From assembly GCA_000824825.2 (NCBI GenBank), contig LM655206.1, positions 176,999 through 240,998 of the forward strand: a stretch of DNA of 64,000 bases. The letters run 5' to 3'. The notes beneath the pieces are model-generated. The model saw only the letters and a list, made by a program, of their open reading frames with translations, searched no databases and was not told where the DNA came from. The DNA comes from Mesorhizobium sp. ORS 3324. Its GTDB lineage: Bacteria; Pseudomonadota; Alphaproteobacteria; Rhizobiales; Rhizobiaceae. The position numbers and the translations under genes are program-made. This document shows positions 44,891 to 52,633 of this stretch, one piece after another (the stretch's first letter is position 1; every line of letters begins with the position of its first letter).

Positions 44891-45718
44891 ATGAGCGATG
44901 CCAGCGAGCAAAGGGAGCGGGAGGCAGCAAAGCTGACGCGGCATGAGGGCCTTTTCGGTCTCGAAATGCTCGCCGCCCGCTATCGCGACCATGCCTATGC
45001 GCTGCACACCCACCCGACCTGGGTGTTCGGCGTCGTCGTGGCCGGCGTCGAGAAGCTCAGGATAGGCCGCCGCCGGCATCTGGCGCCGGCGGGCTCGATC
45101 ATCATCGTCAATCCGGAAGACCCGCATGACGGCGAGAGGGGCGCGCCTGCCGGCTGGGCCTACCGCACCTGCTATCCCGACGCTGCCCTGATGGCCGAGA
45201 TCGCCGAAGACCTGGAGCTGCCGGGATTGCCGATATTCAGCGAGGGCATTGTCGAGGCACCGGTGCTGGCGCGCGCCTTCGTGAAGGCGCATCGCCTGGC
45301 CGGCAAGCTCGATCAGGAGGCGGCCATGCTCGTGGTGCTGCGCGAGCTGGCCAGCCGCTTCGGCGACGGCAAGGTCCGCGACCGCGCTTCAGACGGCGGC
45401 GAAACGGCAAGGCGCTTCCGCCTCTATAGTGAGCTGATCGTCGGAGATCTTTCTGCCGGCTTCGATCTCGCGCATCTGGCGGCGGCCGCCGGGATCACCC
45501 GCTTCCAGGTCATCCGCGACTTCCACCGCGCCGCCGGCATGACGCCTGGACAATATCTGCGAGACCGCCGCATCCGCGCTGCTTCGGCGCTGATCAGGAC
45601 CGGCATGCCGCTGGCCGAGATCGCCGCTGCAACCGGCTTTGCCGACCAGAGCCATCTCACCAGGGTGTTCAAGACGATCAAGGGCCTCTCGCCCGGCGCC
45701 TGGCGCGCCGCGGCGTGA
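44891..45718 (+). CDS. AraC family transcriptional regulator
   Basis: The 275-residue protein has an N-terminal cupin-like sensor (YALHTHPTWVFGVVVAGVE; GSIIIVNPEDPHDGE) and a C-terminal double helix-turn-helix (FDLAHLAAAAGITRFQVIRD; PLAEIAAATGFADQSHLTRV). It is divergent from the M20 hydrolase across 99 bases and may regulate it. ATG at 44855 is an alternative start, but 44891 gives a better length. Confidence 0.92.
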   Translation: MSDASEQREREAAKLTRHEGLFGLEMLAARYRDHAYALHTHPTWVFGVVVAGVEKLRIGRRRHLAPAGSIIIVNPEDPHDGERGAPAGWAYRTCYPDAALMAEIAEDLELPGLPIFSEGIVEAPVLARAFVKAHRLAGKLDQEAAMLVVLRELASRFGDGKVRDRASDGGETARRFRLYSELIVGDLSAGFDLAHLAAAAGITRFQVIRDFHRAAGMTPGQYLRDRRIRAASALIRTGMPLAEIAAATGFADQSHLTRVFKTIKGLSPGAWRAAA

Positions 45719-45739
45719 CGTAGCGCGTTTGCGGGTAGA

Positions 45740-46243
45740 TCACAGCTTCGCCTTGAAGCGTTTCACCTTTCTGCTCGCATAGTCGCCATTGCGCAGATCC
45801 GATTTGCCGTGGCGATCCTTGAATGCGTACCACTCGCCGGCTGGCGACTTGCGCTGGTAGATCACCTTGCCGGAGTTGCGGTGCTCGAAACAGCTCAGGG
45901 AAGTCTTTGCACCCCATGAACCGTGCCAGGTCGCCCGGAAGCACAGTTTGCCGCTACCGGGCATGAACCAGATGCCTTCGCCGTAGCTCGGCTTGCCATC
46001 CTCAGTGGACCAGGCGGCAAACTGCCGTTTTGCCACCGCAAAATACGCGGCGCCGTGATTGCCCCAGAGCCAGGAACGGTTCTTGTAGAGCTGGTAGATG
46101 CCCTCGTCAGAGACCGCGGTGGCCTTTGCCGCCAGGTCGCCGGTCTTCTTCACGGTCTTCGCCATCGCAGGAGCCTGCAAGGCAACAACAAGAACGGAGC
46201 AACCGAGTGCTGCTCCGACGATACCCCCCAACACCCGTTTCAC
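45740..46243 (-). CDS. DUF995-like secreted protein, copy 1
   Basis: The 167-residue protein has a signal peptide (to about APAMA), then the repeated-motif body LYKNRSWLWGNHGAAYFAV, FAAWSTEDGKPSYGEGIW, LCFRATWHG and the Cys-containing LSCFEHRNSGKVIYQRK. The GTG start at 46243 has GGGGGGAG upstream. A second family member is at 55592-56188, which aligns over the whole mature part (LYADRTWNWKNGAAYFGL; DKPAIGEGRW). The function is unknown; a periplasmic role near polysaccharide genes is likely. Confidence 0.8.
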   Translation of the reverse strand: MKRVLGGIVGAALGCSVLVVALQAPAMAKTVKKTGDLAAKATAVSDEGIYQLYKNRSWLWGNHGAAYFAVAKRQFAAWSTEDGKPSYGEGIWFMPGSGKLCFRATWHGSWGAKTSLSCFEHRNSGKVIYQRKSPAGEWYAFKDRHGKSDLRNGDYASRKVKRFKAKL

Positions 46244-46334
46244 GACTTTGCTCCCCCCGGCTGATTTACGCCACACCACACCCGTCTCCAAAGCCTGGCC
46301 TTGGAGCTGATCATTCTAAGACCTTGAAGCTGGA

Positions 46335-46361
46335 GCCCGGCCCGGCGGTGCCGGGACGGGC
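46335..46361. other. Strong hairpin after the GH26-like gene
   Basis: GCCCGGCCCGGC faces GCCGGGACGGGC with one mismatch and a three-base loop, 15 bases beyond the stop of the GH26-like gene on the minus strand. No T-run follows, so termination would have to be Rho-dependent or the hairpin may only protect the 3' end. Confidence 0.45.
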
Positions 46362-46375
46362 GTGGTCCTCATGCC

Positions 46376-47284
46376 TTACGGCAGGACGTGCTGGGTCACC
46401 CGCCAGTCCGGCAGCCCATAGCCGCCCAGCCACGGCCACACTTCCTTCTGGTTGAAGTAAACGACCGAGGTCAGGGCCGGGAACTCCGCATAGGACTTGC
46501 GGGAGTCTTCCGCCCATTTCGTCACATAGTCCTGCTTTCCGACATAGCCGAGCTCGGCCACGATGACCGGCTTGTTGAACTTCGCGACGCGGTCGTAGCC
46601 GGGCTTCAGCGTCTCGGCGAAAGTCCGGTCGCGGCCGGCTTCGTCATTGTCTTTCTTCTGCAGGCCGAACACCGACAGGCCGATGACGTCGACATAGTCG
46701 TCGCCTGGATAGTATTTCTCCAGGCCTTCCATTCCCTTGGGCGACCACATGTATTTGGCCGCGGGCGCTGCCTTGCGGCAGACGTCGACCTCGCGCTTGT
46801 AGGCGGCGATCCAGTCCTTCGGCGCCCAGTTGGCCCAGGCGAAGCGGCCGTTGGTGTCTTCCATTTCCTGCGCCCAGCGGATCGTCACCGGGCTTTCCAT
46901 CTGCCCGACCAGATTGCAGATCGCCTGCATGTTGGCATCGTATCTACCGCTCAAGATGCCGTCGCGCAGCTCGGGTGGCGTGATGCGCCAGTCCTTCGAC
47001 CATGTCCATGGCTCGATGGTGATCAGAAGCGAACGCCCGCGCTGCAGGGCGTAGGCGTCGGCCAGCGGCAACGTCGAGAGATCGACGTCTTCCCAAGGCA
47101 GGAACAGCTCCTCGATGGTGGCCGACTTGTCGTTGGTGAAGTCGCCATAGGGGTCATAGGAGCCGAATGCCGACGCAGCGGAACTCGTCTGCACCGGATC
47201 GGTTGCAGCCGGCGATCCGGCCGAAGCCGGCAATGCGCCAATCACGAGTGCCGACACAAAAGCGGTTGCTATGGAGTATTTCAT
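46376..47284 (-). CDS. Secreted GH26-like glycoside hydrolase
   Basis: The 302-residue protein has a signal peptide (1 to about 22) and a TIM-barrel hydrolase body. The candidate acid/base is Glu140 in IRWAQEME, and the candidate nucleophile is Glu244 in VIVAELGYVG. GH26 enzymes act on beta-mannans or mixed-linkage beta-glucans. It is divergent from the glycosyltransferase gene at 47873, so it may trim or release that polymer. The start at 47284 precedes the signal peptide; the longer frame is not supported. Confidence 0.8.
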   Translation of the reverse strand: MKYSIATAFVSALVIGALPASAGSPAATDPVQTSSAASAFGSYDPYGDFTNDKSATIEELFLPWEDVDLSTLPLADAYALQRGRSLLITIEPWTWSKDWRITPPELRDGILSGRYDANMQAICNLVGQMESPVTIRWAQEMEDTNGRFAWANWAPKDWIAAYKREVDVCRKAAPAAKYMWSPKGMEGLEKYYPGDDYVDVIGLSVFGLQKKDNDEAGRDRTFAETLKPGYDRVAKFNKPVIVAELGYVGKQDYVTKWAEDSRKSYAEFPALTSVVYFNQKEVWPWLGGYGLPDWRVTQHVLP

Positions 47285-47565
47285 ACCCGATCTCCCACAA
47301 CTCCAACAGTCGCTGCTGAAGCTCGCCACAGCGCGCCGAAAGCAACCGGCACGCAAACCCATCGGTCTGCCGACGTGAACCGAGGTTTCCGAGCGACTGG
47401 GACGGGGGCGGCTTTCGCGCGATGCCGTCCGTCAGGTGATCTCTCGGGGCTTGCCTATACTGGAAGCCGGGAGAGGGTCGCCGCGATACTCACAAATTCG
47501 CGTCAACATTACGATATTAACCCTTCCTGATATAAGAGCCTATGCTTGCCTGGAGTCAAGTGCAA

Positions 47566-47584
47566 TTAACCGTTACTTAACCAT
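47566..47584. promoter_or_regulatory. CtrA-type binding site 1
   Basis: TTAACCGTTACTTAACCAT matches the CtrA consensus TTAA-N7-TTAA exactly and keeps the CCAT extension on the second half-site. CtrA is a cell-cycle response regulator present in Hyphomicrobiales. The site lies 280 bases from the GH26-like start and 290 from the GT2 start. Confidence 0.6.
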
Positions 47585-47767
47585 CTCGCAGGTCTCGCAT
47601 GGTTAACCGCGCGGTTCGGCAAGGCGCGTGTCCGCCAGGTTTCGCGAGTAAGAAACGGGTTTCGGAACTCTGTCGGATCGGGTGTCTGAGCGGTTCGGAT
47701 GCTCGGCCGTGGCCGCAAAGATCTGCCAATTCAAGATATTAGGTTAACCAGTTCTCAAGAAGCTTGG

Positions 47768-47782
47768 TTAACGCAAGATTAA
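47768..47782. promoter_or_regulatory. CtrA-type binding site 2
   Basis: TTAACGCAAGATTAA is a second exact TTAA-N7-TTAA match, about 90 bases before the GT2 start. Having two perfect sites in one 588-base region is unlikely in a genome of this GC content. Confidence 0.55.
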
Positions 47783-47872
47783 TTTTGTTGACTCTCCATT
47801 AGGGGCGGCTGATTCTACCCTGGGATGTGAACGCTTGCGGCCGCAAGGACGGAAGCGGAGGCGGCGGGTAGG

Positions 47873-49753
47873 ATGAGTGTTTCGCTGGAAGCCGGCACTG
47901 TCGGCGGCAAGGAGGCGCCTGCGGGTCAGCCCGATCGGGCTCGCCCCGGCGTCGGCCCCAACGGCCCTTATCTCGTGCCGGTTCTGTCTTCCCGGCAGCA
48001 ATTGATCCTGCGGATCGGCCTTGCTTTCTGGTTTGTGACACTGGGCTTCTTCTGGGCCTGGTGGCTGCGGCCGGAACACATCGAGCATATCGGACCATAT
48101 AGCTTCGCCAGCATCGTGCTGGCGTGGCTGACGCTGATGCCGATGTATTTCCTGCTCAACGTCCATGCGTCGCAAAAATCCTCGAAGCTGCACACCATCC
48201 CTAAGGGCTCTCGCGTGGCCATGGTGGTCACCAAGGCGCCGTCCGAGCCGTTCGCCGTCGTCCGGCGCACGCTCGAGGCGATGCTGGCGCAGGACTATCC
48301 GCACGACACCTGGCTGGCAGACGAGGACCCCTCGGAGGACACGGTCCGCTGGTGCGACGCGCACGACGTGCTGATTTCGACGCGGCGCGGCCGCGAGGAC
48401 TATCACCGCAAGACCTGGCCGCGCAGGACCCGCTGCAAGGAAGGCAACCTCGCTTTCTTCTACGATCACTACGGCTATGAGCGCTACGACTTCGTCGCGC
48501 AGATGGATGCCGACCACGTGCCGACGCCGACCTATCTGAGGGAAATTCTCTATCCTTTCGCCGACCCGGCCGTCGGCTACGTTTCGGCGCCCAGCATCTG
48601 CGACAACAACGCCGCCGAAAGCTGGGCCGCGCGCGGCCGGCTGTTTGTTGAGGGGATGCTTCACGGACCGCTGCAATCCGGTTACACAACTAGCGGGGCA
48701 CCCCTCTGCATCGGCTCGCACTATGCCGTCAGGACGAGGGCCCTGCGTGAAGCCGGGGGTCTCGGCCCGGAGCTCGCCGAGGATCATTCCACCTCGATGC
48801 TGATCAACGCCGCCGGTTGGCGCGGCGTGCACGCGATTGACGCCATCGCCAATGGTGACGGACCGCAAACTTTCGCCGATCTGATTACTCAGGAATTCCA
48901 GTGGTCGCGCAGCTTGACGACCATCTTGCTGGAGTACTCACCCACATATCTACCCAAGCTGAGTCCGAGATTGAGGTTCCAATTCATCTTTTGCCAGCTT
49001 TGGTATCCGTTGTTTGCAGTATTCGCCCTGACTATGTATCTTATGCCGATATATGCGCTTCTATCGGCAAGCAATTTCGCAAACGTTACCTACCCAGAGT
49101 TCCTCTTATTTTATCTTCCAAGCGCGCTTATCCCGGTTGCGCTTGTAGTTCTGCTGAAAGGCTTCGGTCTCTCGCGCCCGACCACAGCCAAGGCGATCAG
49201 CTGGGAAGGAATGCTTTTTCATCTTTTCGCGCGTTGGCCGTGGGTTCTTGCCGGGTCGATGGCATCCGTTCGTGATTATCTAACGAAGTCCTTCGTCGAT
49301 TTTCGTGTGACGCCGAAGGGGAGTGGCCCAAAGACCCTTTTGCCAAGTCGCGTGATCGTGCCCTATTTAGTCTTGGCCGCCGGCGCGTCACTGCCGGTTC
49401 TCCTCGTGGATCGGCCGGCCAGTGCCACAGGTTTCTATTGGTTTGCGGCGTTGAGTGGGGCGATCTATGGAGTTCTCGTAGCGGTCATCGTCGCCAAGCA
49501 TCTTACCGAGAACAAGATCCTGGTGCGATCGAACTCAGCCAGCATCGCGCTACAAGGATGCTTCGCTGCCGTGGCCCTTTTTCTTCCGATTGCAGGTTTC
49601 TATCATCGGGGATTGGAGGGCATATACGGATTGCAGCAGGGCGCCGGTCACTTGCGCCTCGTCAGGATAACCTATCCGGTCTCAGGCGCGGGAAAGGGCG
49701 GGGCCGGGACCCAGAACTTCTATTTCGATCCCGGCTGGGATCCGTCGCCCTGA
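47873..49753 (+). CDS. Processive family 2 glycosyltransferase (beta-glucan synthase-like)
   Basis: The 626-residue membrane protein resembles cellulose synthase-type enzymes. It has two N-terminal helices (about 44-95) and a cytoplasmic GT2 domain with DEDPSED (150-156), the sugar-nucleotide DAD at 212-214, AEDHSTS (302-308) and QEFQWSR (340-346). Several C-terminal helices follow. No PilZ domain is present. It resembles the rhizobial mixed-linkage beta-glucan synthase BgsA in size and layout, an inference. From about codon 340 the DNA becomes AT-richer than the first half. Confidence 0.85.
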   Translation: MSVSLEAGTVGGKEAPAGQPDRARPGVGPNGPYLVPVLSSRQQLILRIGLAFWFVTLGFFWAWWLRPEHIEHIGPYSFASIVLAWLTLMPMYFLLNVHASQKSSKLHTIPKGSRVAMVVTKAPSEPFAVVRRTLEAMLAQDYPHDTWLADEDPSEDTVRWCDAHDVLISTRRGREDYHRKTWPRRTRCKEGNLAFFYDHYGYERYDFVAQMDADHVPTPTYLREILYPFADPAVGYVSAPSICDNNAAESWAARGRLFVEGMLHGPLQSGYTTSGAPLCIGSHYAVRTRALREAGGLGPELAEDHSTSMLINAAGWRGVHAIDAIANGDGPQTFADLITQEFQWSRSLTTILLEYSPTYLPKLSPRLRFQFIFCQLWYPLFAVFALTMYLMPIYALLSASNFANVTYPEFLLFYLPSALIPVALVVLLKGFGLSRPTTAKAISWEGMLFHLFARWPWVLAGSMASVRDYLTKSFVDFRVTPKGSGPKTLLPSRVIVPYLVLAAGASLPVLLVDRPASATGFYWFAALSGAIYGVLVAVIVAKHLTENKILVRSNSASIALQGCFAAVALFLPIAGFYHRGLEGIYGLQQGAGHLRLVRITYPVSGAGKGGAGTQNFYFDPGWDPSP

Positions 49754-49829
49754 GGCCGCAGGCGTCTTCGAGCACGTCGCTTGGCTGAACGGCTGGCTCT
49801 CCTGACGACCACCGCTCCCTAGAAAGCTA

Positions 49830-49899
49830 GAATTTTAATAATAGTCGATCGAGCGCCGAAAGACGGCGCTCATCATGTCGTTTGCACGAATTTTAATAA
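49830..49899. repeat. AT-rich direct repeat pair GAATTTTAATAA
   Basis: The 12-base sequence GAATTTTAATAA occurs at 49830-49841 and again at 49888-49899, 58 bases apart, on either side of a hairpin. It lies upstream of the small lipoprotein gene at 50022. Such an AT-rich pair in a GC-rich genome is a candidate binding site for a Ros/MucR-type or other AT-preferring regulator. Confidence 0.5.
49851..49871. terminator. Hairpin after the GT2 gene, possible weak terminator
   Basis: GAGCGCCG (49851-49858) pairs perfectly with CGGCGCTC (49864-49871) around a five-base loop, about 100 bases past the GT2 stop. It lacks a T-run on the plus strand, so its role as terminator is uncertain. Confidence 0.4.
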
Positions 49900-50021
49900 G
49901 TGTCCTCTAATATTAAACCATGATGCGAGTGGCGAAAGCCTGCTCGCGCGGCACGGAAGGAAAGCAGAGCAAAATATATCTGCGCGCTCCGGCGAACTAT
50001 GTTTCACGGCAGGGGACGACA

Positions 50022-50429
50022 ATGAAGAAGTTCATGGAAGGCGCGGCTGCGGTCGGCAAGAAATATGCCCACGCCTTTGCCGCTATTGCATTGGTTTCGA
50101 TGGTGTCTGGTTGCCAGACCATGGATACGGCCGAGACCGGTTCGATCGGCGGCAGCAAGCCCGTGGCAGGCGCGCTCGGCAAGAAGCTACATTACGTCAA
50201 GAAGAAGCAGCTCTACCGGGTCCACCGCAAGCCTTGGACGCAGATGACCAGCGTGATGCGCGTGAGGAAAGAAGCCTATTCTGCCTTTTTGCGGCCGCAG
50301 CGTATCCGCACGCCGGCGCCGGTGAGGGTTTCCTACAGCCTGGGCAGCGCCGGCCCGCTGCTCGGCCACTCGCCCTGGATTTGCGGCCCGAGCGGCTTTG
50401 GCCAGCATTCGGCTTGCCGCGCGCGATAA
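50022..50429 (+). CDS. Small lipoprotein with CxPSGFGQxSxC tail, copy 1
   Basis: The 135-residue product has a basic start, a hydrophobic stretch and a lipobox (MVSGC, Cys31), a Lys/Arg-rich middle (KKLHYVKKKQLYRVHRK), and a C-terminal tail ICGPSGFGQHSAC (120-132). The start at 50022 is preceded by AGGGGACGACA; the frame open from 49920 is not conserved. A second lipoprotein with the same tail is at 59124-59480. The family is unknown to me and the function is open; the two tail cysteines are the same distance apart in both. Confidence 0.8.
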   Translation: MKKFMEGAAAVGKKYAHAFAAIALVSMVSGCQTMDTAETGSIGGSKPVAGALGKKLHYVKKKQLYRVHRKPWTQMTSVMRVRKEAYSAFLRPQRIRTPAPVRVSYSLGSAGPLLGHSPWICGPSGFGQHSACRAR

Positions 50430-50527
50430 ATCAGCATCACGCGCGGCTTGCCGCGCGTGATGAACCGACAAAGGCGCCGTCGCCGGGGGGCGCGGGCCGG
50501 AGGCAAGAGGACGGTCGCGACCGCGCG

Positions 50528-51511
50528 CTACCTCTTGCCCTCCGGCCGCCATTCCCGCCGGTACCAGTCGACGAATTTGGCCAGTCCTTCCTCGATCGAC
50601 ACTTTCGGCTTGAAGCCGAAGTCGCGTTCGAGGGCGCTGGTGTCGGCATAGGTCTTCTCGACCTCGCCGGGCTGCATCGGCAGGTTCTCGCGGATCGCCT
50701 TCACCCCGAGCAGGTTTTCCAGCGTCTCGATGAAGCGGCCGAGATGCACCGGCTGGCTGTTCCCGATATTGTAAATCCGGTGGCGCTCGCCGCCGACCTC
50801 CGGCGGCTTGTCGAGAACCGCAACCACGCCGTCGACGATGTCGTCGACATAGGTGAAATCGCGCCACATCTCGCCATGGTTGAAGACGCGGATCGGCTTG
50901 CCGGCAAGCATGGCCTCCGTGAAGATCCAGGCCGCCATGTCCGGCCGTCCCCAAGGACCGTAGACGGTGAAGAAGCGCAGGCCGGTCTGCGGCAGGCCGA
51001 AGAGATGCGAATAGGTCGAGCTGATCAGCTCGTCGGCCTTCTTGGTCGCCGCGTAGATCGACACCGGATTGTCGACGCGGTCTGTCTCCGAGAACGGCAC
51101 CTTGGTGTTGCCGCCATAGACGGAGCTTGAAGAGGCGTAGACCAGATGCTTGACGTCCGGCGATGCGCGGGTCAGCTCCAGCACCTCCAGATGCCCGCCG
51201 ATGTTGGCATGGATATAGGCGCGCGGATTCTCCAGCGAGTAGCGGACCCCCGCCTGGGCACCAAGATGCACGATGCCGCTCACCGGCACTCTCTTGAGTT
51301 TCGCTGCCAGCGCGCCCGGCTCGCCGATGTCGAGCTGGTGGAACGAAAATCCCTTGTTGGGGGAAAGCCTGGCGAGCCGCGCTTCCTTCAACGCCGGGTC
51401 GTAATAGGCATTCATGTTGTCCACGCCGATCACCTCGTCGCCGCGCGCCAGCAGGCGCAGGCAGACATGGCTGCCGATGAAGCCGGCGGCTCCGGTCACC
51501 AGGACGGTCAT
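50528..51511 (-). CDS. lpsL: UDP-glucuronate 4-epimerase-like enzyme
   Basis: The 327-residue extended SDR begins VLVTGAAGFIGSHV, has SSSVYGGN and the catalytic YAATK, and includes the family pattern GVRYSLENPRAYIHANI and FTVYGPWGRPDMA. These are hallmarks of UDP-glucuronate 4-epimerases (LpsL/Cap1J type), which make UDP-galacturonate. It follows the GT2 gene at 51548 after 36 bases and is the last gene of a four-gene minus-strand group for lipid-linked sugar transfer. Confidence 0.9.
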   Translation of the reverse strand: MTVLVTGAAGFIGSHVCLRLLARGDEVIGVDNMNAYYDPALKEARLARLSPNKGFSFHQLDIGEPGALAAKLKRVPVSGIVHLGAQAGVRYSLENPRAYIHANIGGHLEVLELTRASPDVKHLVYASSSSVYGGNTKVPFSETDRVDNPVSIYAATKKADELISSTYSHLFGLPQTGLRFFTVYGPWGRPDMAAWIFTEAMLAGKPIRVFNHGEMWRDFTYVDDIVDGVVAVLDKPPEVGGERHRIYNIGNSQPVHLGRFIETLENLLGVKAIRENLPMQPGEVEKTYADTSALERDFGFKPKVSIEEGLAKFVDWYRREWRPEGKR

Positions 51512-51547
51512 GCGGCAGTTACCTCCAGCAGGAAAGAGTGAACGGCG

Positions 51548-52633
51548 TCATTTGCGGCGCGGGCTCTTCTTGACGCTCGCGGGTGGGCTCGGCCGGTGCC
51601 AGCCGTCGCCCTCGCCATGCGCCGGCTGCGGGCGCGCCACATAGGCGAGCGCGCCGTTGGCTTCGAGATAGACGCGCGACAGCATCTCGGCGAGCACGCC
51701 GGACGTTACCATCTGCAATCCGGCAATCACCAGGAAGAAGCCGGTGAAGAGCATCGGGCGGGTTCCGATATCCTGTCCGAAAAACACCTTCAGGCCGAAC
51801 AGATACGTGAGCACCAGCGAGCCCAGCACGCCGAGCACGATGCCGATGCCGCCGAAGAAATGGCCGGGCCTGGTGCGGTAGCGCATGAAGAAGAACATGA
51901 AGACGAGGTCGAGCACCACGCGGAAGGTGCGCGAGATGCCGTATTTCGACTGGCCGTGGATGCGGGCGTGATGCGTCACCACTTCCTGGGCGATGCGGCG
52001 CGGCGTCGTCACCGTCGCCAGCCAGGCCGGGATGAAGCGGTGCATCTCGCCATAGAGCCGGACGCTGCGGATGACGCTGCCGCGGAAGACCTTCAGGCTG
52101 CAGCCATAGTCCTTCAGCTTGACGCCGGTGACGCGTGCGATGAGCGAGTTGGCGATGCGCGAGGGCAGCCTGCGCATCCAGAAACCTTCTTGGCGGTTCT
52201 TGCGCCAGCCGGCGACCAGGTCGAGCTCCTCGGTCAGCAGCCGATAGACCATGCGCGGTATGTCGAACGGGTCATTCTGCAGGTCGCCGTCGAGCGTTGC
52301 GATCACGTCGCCGCGCGCAGTGTCGAGGCCGGCCTGCATGGCGGCCGTCTGTTTGAAGTTGCGCACCAGTTCCACGGCGTGCACATGCGGACCGTATTCA
52401 GCCGCGAGCCTGCGGATTTCGTTCGGCGTGGCGTCGGTGCTGCCGTCGTCCACCAGCACGACTTCCCAAGGCTGGCTGTAGCTCGCCATCGCCTGGTGGA
52501 TGCGCGCCAGCAGCGGCGCGACATTGTCGGCCTCGTTGTACATCGGAATGACGATGGACAGCCTGTGCTCGGGCATGACGGCGCCCTCGGGCAGCCCCGA
52601 CACGGGAATGGGAAGCAGGTCCATGACGGTCAT
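51548..52633 (-). CDS. Polyprenyl-phosphate glycosyltransferase, family 2 (ArnC/RgtE-like)
   Basis: The 361-residue protein has a GT2 domain with LSIVIPMYNEADNV, VLVDDGSTDATP and TLDGDLQNDP (the DxD site), and two C-terminal membrane helices (about 235-305). This is the layout of enzymes that load a sugar onto polyprenyl phosphate, such as DPM1, ArnC and rhizobial RgtE (galacturonate). The start at 52633 overlaps the flippase-like stop by ATGA; ATG at 52624 is possible. The C-terminal tail is basic and proline rich. Confidence 0.88.
   Translation of the reverse strand: MTVMDLLPIPVSGLPEGAVMPEHRLSIVIPMYNEADNVAPLLARIHQAMASYSQPWEVVLVDDGSTDATPNEIRRLAAEYGPHVHAVELVRNFKQTAAMQAGLDTARGDVIATLDGDLQNDPFDIPRMVYRLLTEELDLVAGWRKNRQEGFWMRRLPSRIANSLIARVTGVKLKDYGCSLKVFRGSVIRSVRLYGEMHRFIPAWLATVTTPRRIAQEVVTHHARIHGQSKYGISRTFRVVLDLVFMFFFMRYRTRPGHFFGGIGIVLGVLGSLVLTYLFGLKVFFGQDIGTRPMLFTGFFLVIAGLQMVTSGVLAEMLSRVYLEANGALAYVARPQPAHGEGDGWHRPSPPASVKKSPRRK

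Larger units (their letters stand above)
47285..47872. other. Divergent regulatory region between GH26-like and GT2 genes
   Basis: This 588-base, AT-richer stretch has no gene. It contains two perfect TTAA-N7-TTAA sites (47566-47580 and 47768-47782), an ATGGTTAA half-site (47599-47606) and a GGTTAACC palindrome (47742-47749). Long leader regions with several binding sites are common for regulated polysaccharide genes. Confidence 0.65.

Noticed and set aside
46388-47530. Plus-strand open frame of 380 codons opposite the GH26-like gene
   Set aside because: The secreted hydrolase on the minus strand has a signal peptide and catalytic motifs; this frame has neither.
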